Of a stretch of 7,872 nt of DNA, positions 7,414 to 7,872 are shown one piece after another. The position numbers and the translations under genes are program-made. Source of the stretch: Flavobacteriaceae bacterium TMED68 (GTDB taxonomy: Bacteria; Bacteroidota; Bacteroidia; Flavobacteriales; Flavobacteriaceae); contig NHDV01000013.1 in the NCBI GenBank assembly GCA_002167525.1, positions 16,038 to 23,909 of the forward strand, given 5' to 3'. The notes under the pieces were generated by a model. It was not told the origin of the DNA, did no database searches, and was given only the letters and a program-made list of their open reading frames with translations. The number at the start of each line of letters is the position of its first letter. Position 1 is the first letter of the stretch.

Positions 7414-7872
7414 TTAGGCAAAGATTTTTTTATTGAAAAAAATCAATATTCCAACCCCTGTGCTTATTGCAGTATCAGCAATGTTAAATATGTATTGGAA
7501 AAATAAATAGTCTTTACCGCCAATATAAGGCAACCACGATGGCCATGTCCATTCGACTAATGGGAATTGTAACATGTCCACAACATGGCCGTAAAAAAGA
7601 GGAGCGTATCCCTGTTCAGGTAAAAATTTCGCAATTTGGTCGTTACTATCTGAGAACAAAATGCCATAGAAAACGGAATCGATAATATTACCCAATGCCC
7701 CAGCGAATATTAATGATAAGGCCCAACAAAGTAGAGTTCCATTTTGTTTTCTTATGGAATCTAATAACCAGTAACCTAAGCCAGATATTGCGGCGACACG
7801 GAAAATAGTTAAAATCAACTTTCCAGTATTTTCACTAATAAATGGAATAAAATCATTGATTTTAGTACCCAT
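7414..7872 (-). CDS. lspA: Lipoprotein signal peptidase (signal peptidase II), N-terminus outside window
   Basis: LspA is an inner-membrane aspartyl protease that removes signal peptides from prolipoproteins after lipid is attached to the conserved cysteine. Here 152 C-terminal codons are visible. The ATG at the window edge (MGTKINDFIPFI) is almost certainly internal: flavobacterial relatives have about 50 more residues before it, including the first membrane helix and the ENPGMAFG-like motif. Visible hallmarks, numbered from the edge, are FAGALGNIIDSVFYG (56-70) with catalytic Asp65, HVVDMLQFP (96-104), and FNIADTAISTGVGIL (129-143) with catalytic Asp133. Hydrophobic segments at about 19-38, 47-68 and 129-147 fit transmembrane helices. 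The long loop between the two aspartates is as expected in Bacteroidota. It converges on the cyclo-ligase gene. It would process lipoproteins such as the M23 peptidase in this window. Confidence 0.95.
   Translation of the reverse strand: MGTKINDFIPFISENTGKLILTIFRVAAISGLGYWLLDSIRKQNGTLLCWALSLIFAGALGNIIDSVFYGILFSDSNDQIAKFLPEQGYAPLFYGHVVDMLQFPLVEWTWPSWLPYIGGKDYLFFQYIFNIADTAISTGVGILIFFNKKIFA
7423..7444. terminator. Perfect A/T hairpin near the convergent cyclo-ligase/lspA ends (possible weak terminator)
   Basis: A 9-base inverted repeat with no mismatches (GATTTTTTT, loop ATTG, AAAAAAATC) lies 14 bases past the cyclo-ligase stop and inside the last codons of lspA. The stem is almost all A:T, so it would be weak, and no clean U tract follows it in the plus-strand transcript. 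It also encodes Phe-Phe-Asn-Lys-Lys-Ile-Phe of LspA, so protein sequence and base composition may explain it. Confidence 0.2.

Noticed and set aside
7870..7872. ATG at the right edge as the true start of lspA.
   Set aside because: The protein would lack the first membrane helix and the conserved N-terminal motif; the gene simply runs out of the window.
1..7872. Mobile elements, CRISPR repeats, tRNA or rRNA genes, riboswitches, phage or defence genes.
   Set aside because: No long direct or inverted repeats, transposase motifs, repeat-spacer pattern or tRNA-like elements were seen by eye; coding density leaves little room for them.

Overview
The window looks like ordinary chromosomal housekeeping DNA from a member of the Bacteroidota, most likely a marine-type flavobacterium with a compact genome. 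The reasons are the low G+C (about one third by eye), the absence of clear Shine-Dalgarno sites, a TAnnTTTG-like promoter box, very short gaps between genes, and protein sequences that read like flavobacterial RecJ, Pgi, UvrC and LspA. No mobile element, CRISPR array, tRNA, rRNA, phage gene or defence module is visible, and I do not see an undescribed system here.

Layout: a 5'-truncated recJ runs rightward into the window and ends at 1188, its stop overlapping the end of the opposing pgi. From 6779 down to 1181 lies a leftward block of four genes: uvrC (GTG start), a secreted DUF3108 protein, an M23-family lipoprotein peptidase, and pgi, which starts inside the end of the M23 gene. A 53-bp gap separates uvrC from a divergent rightward gene for 5-formyltetrahydrofolate cyclo-ligase (6833-7408). 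That gene converges, with 5 bp to spare, on lspA, which enters from the right edge and lacks its N-terminus. No gap between genes exceeds about 71 bp, so there is no long non-coding stretch.

How the genes work together: recJ and uvrC serve DNA repair. The DUF3108 protein and the M23 peptidase are exported and probably act in the cell envelope; LspA would process the lipoprotein signal of the M23 protein. pgi serves central sugar metabolism and the cyclo-ligase serves folate metabolism. The block is probably a loose co-directional cluster rather than one pathway.

The most notable points are at the protein level. UvrC has lost the four-cysteine segment that normally binds an iron-sulfur cluster. 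The M23 peptidase has Cys in place of the second His of its HxH zinc motif. The DUF3108 gene has a promoter-like box so close to its ATG that its transcript may be leaderless.
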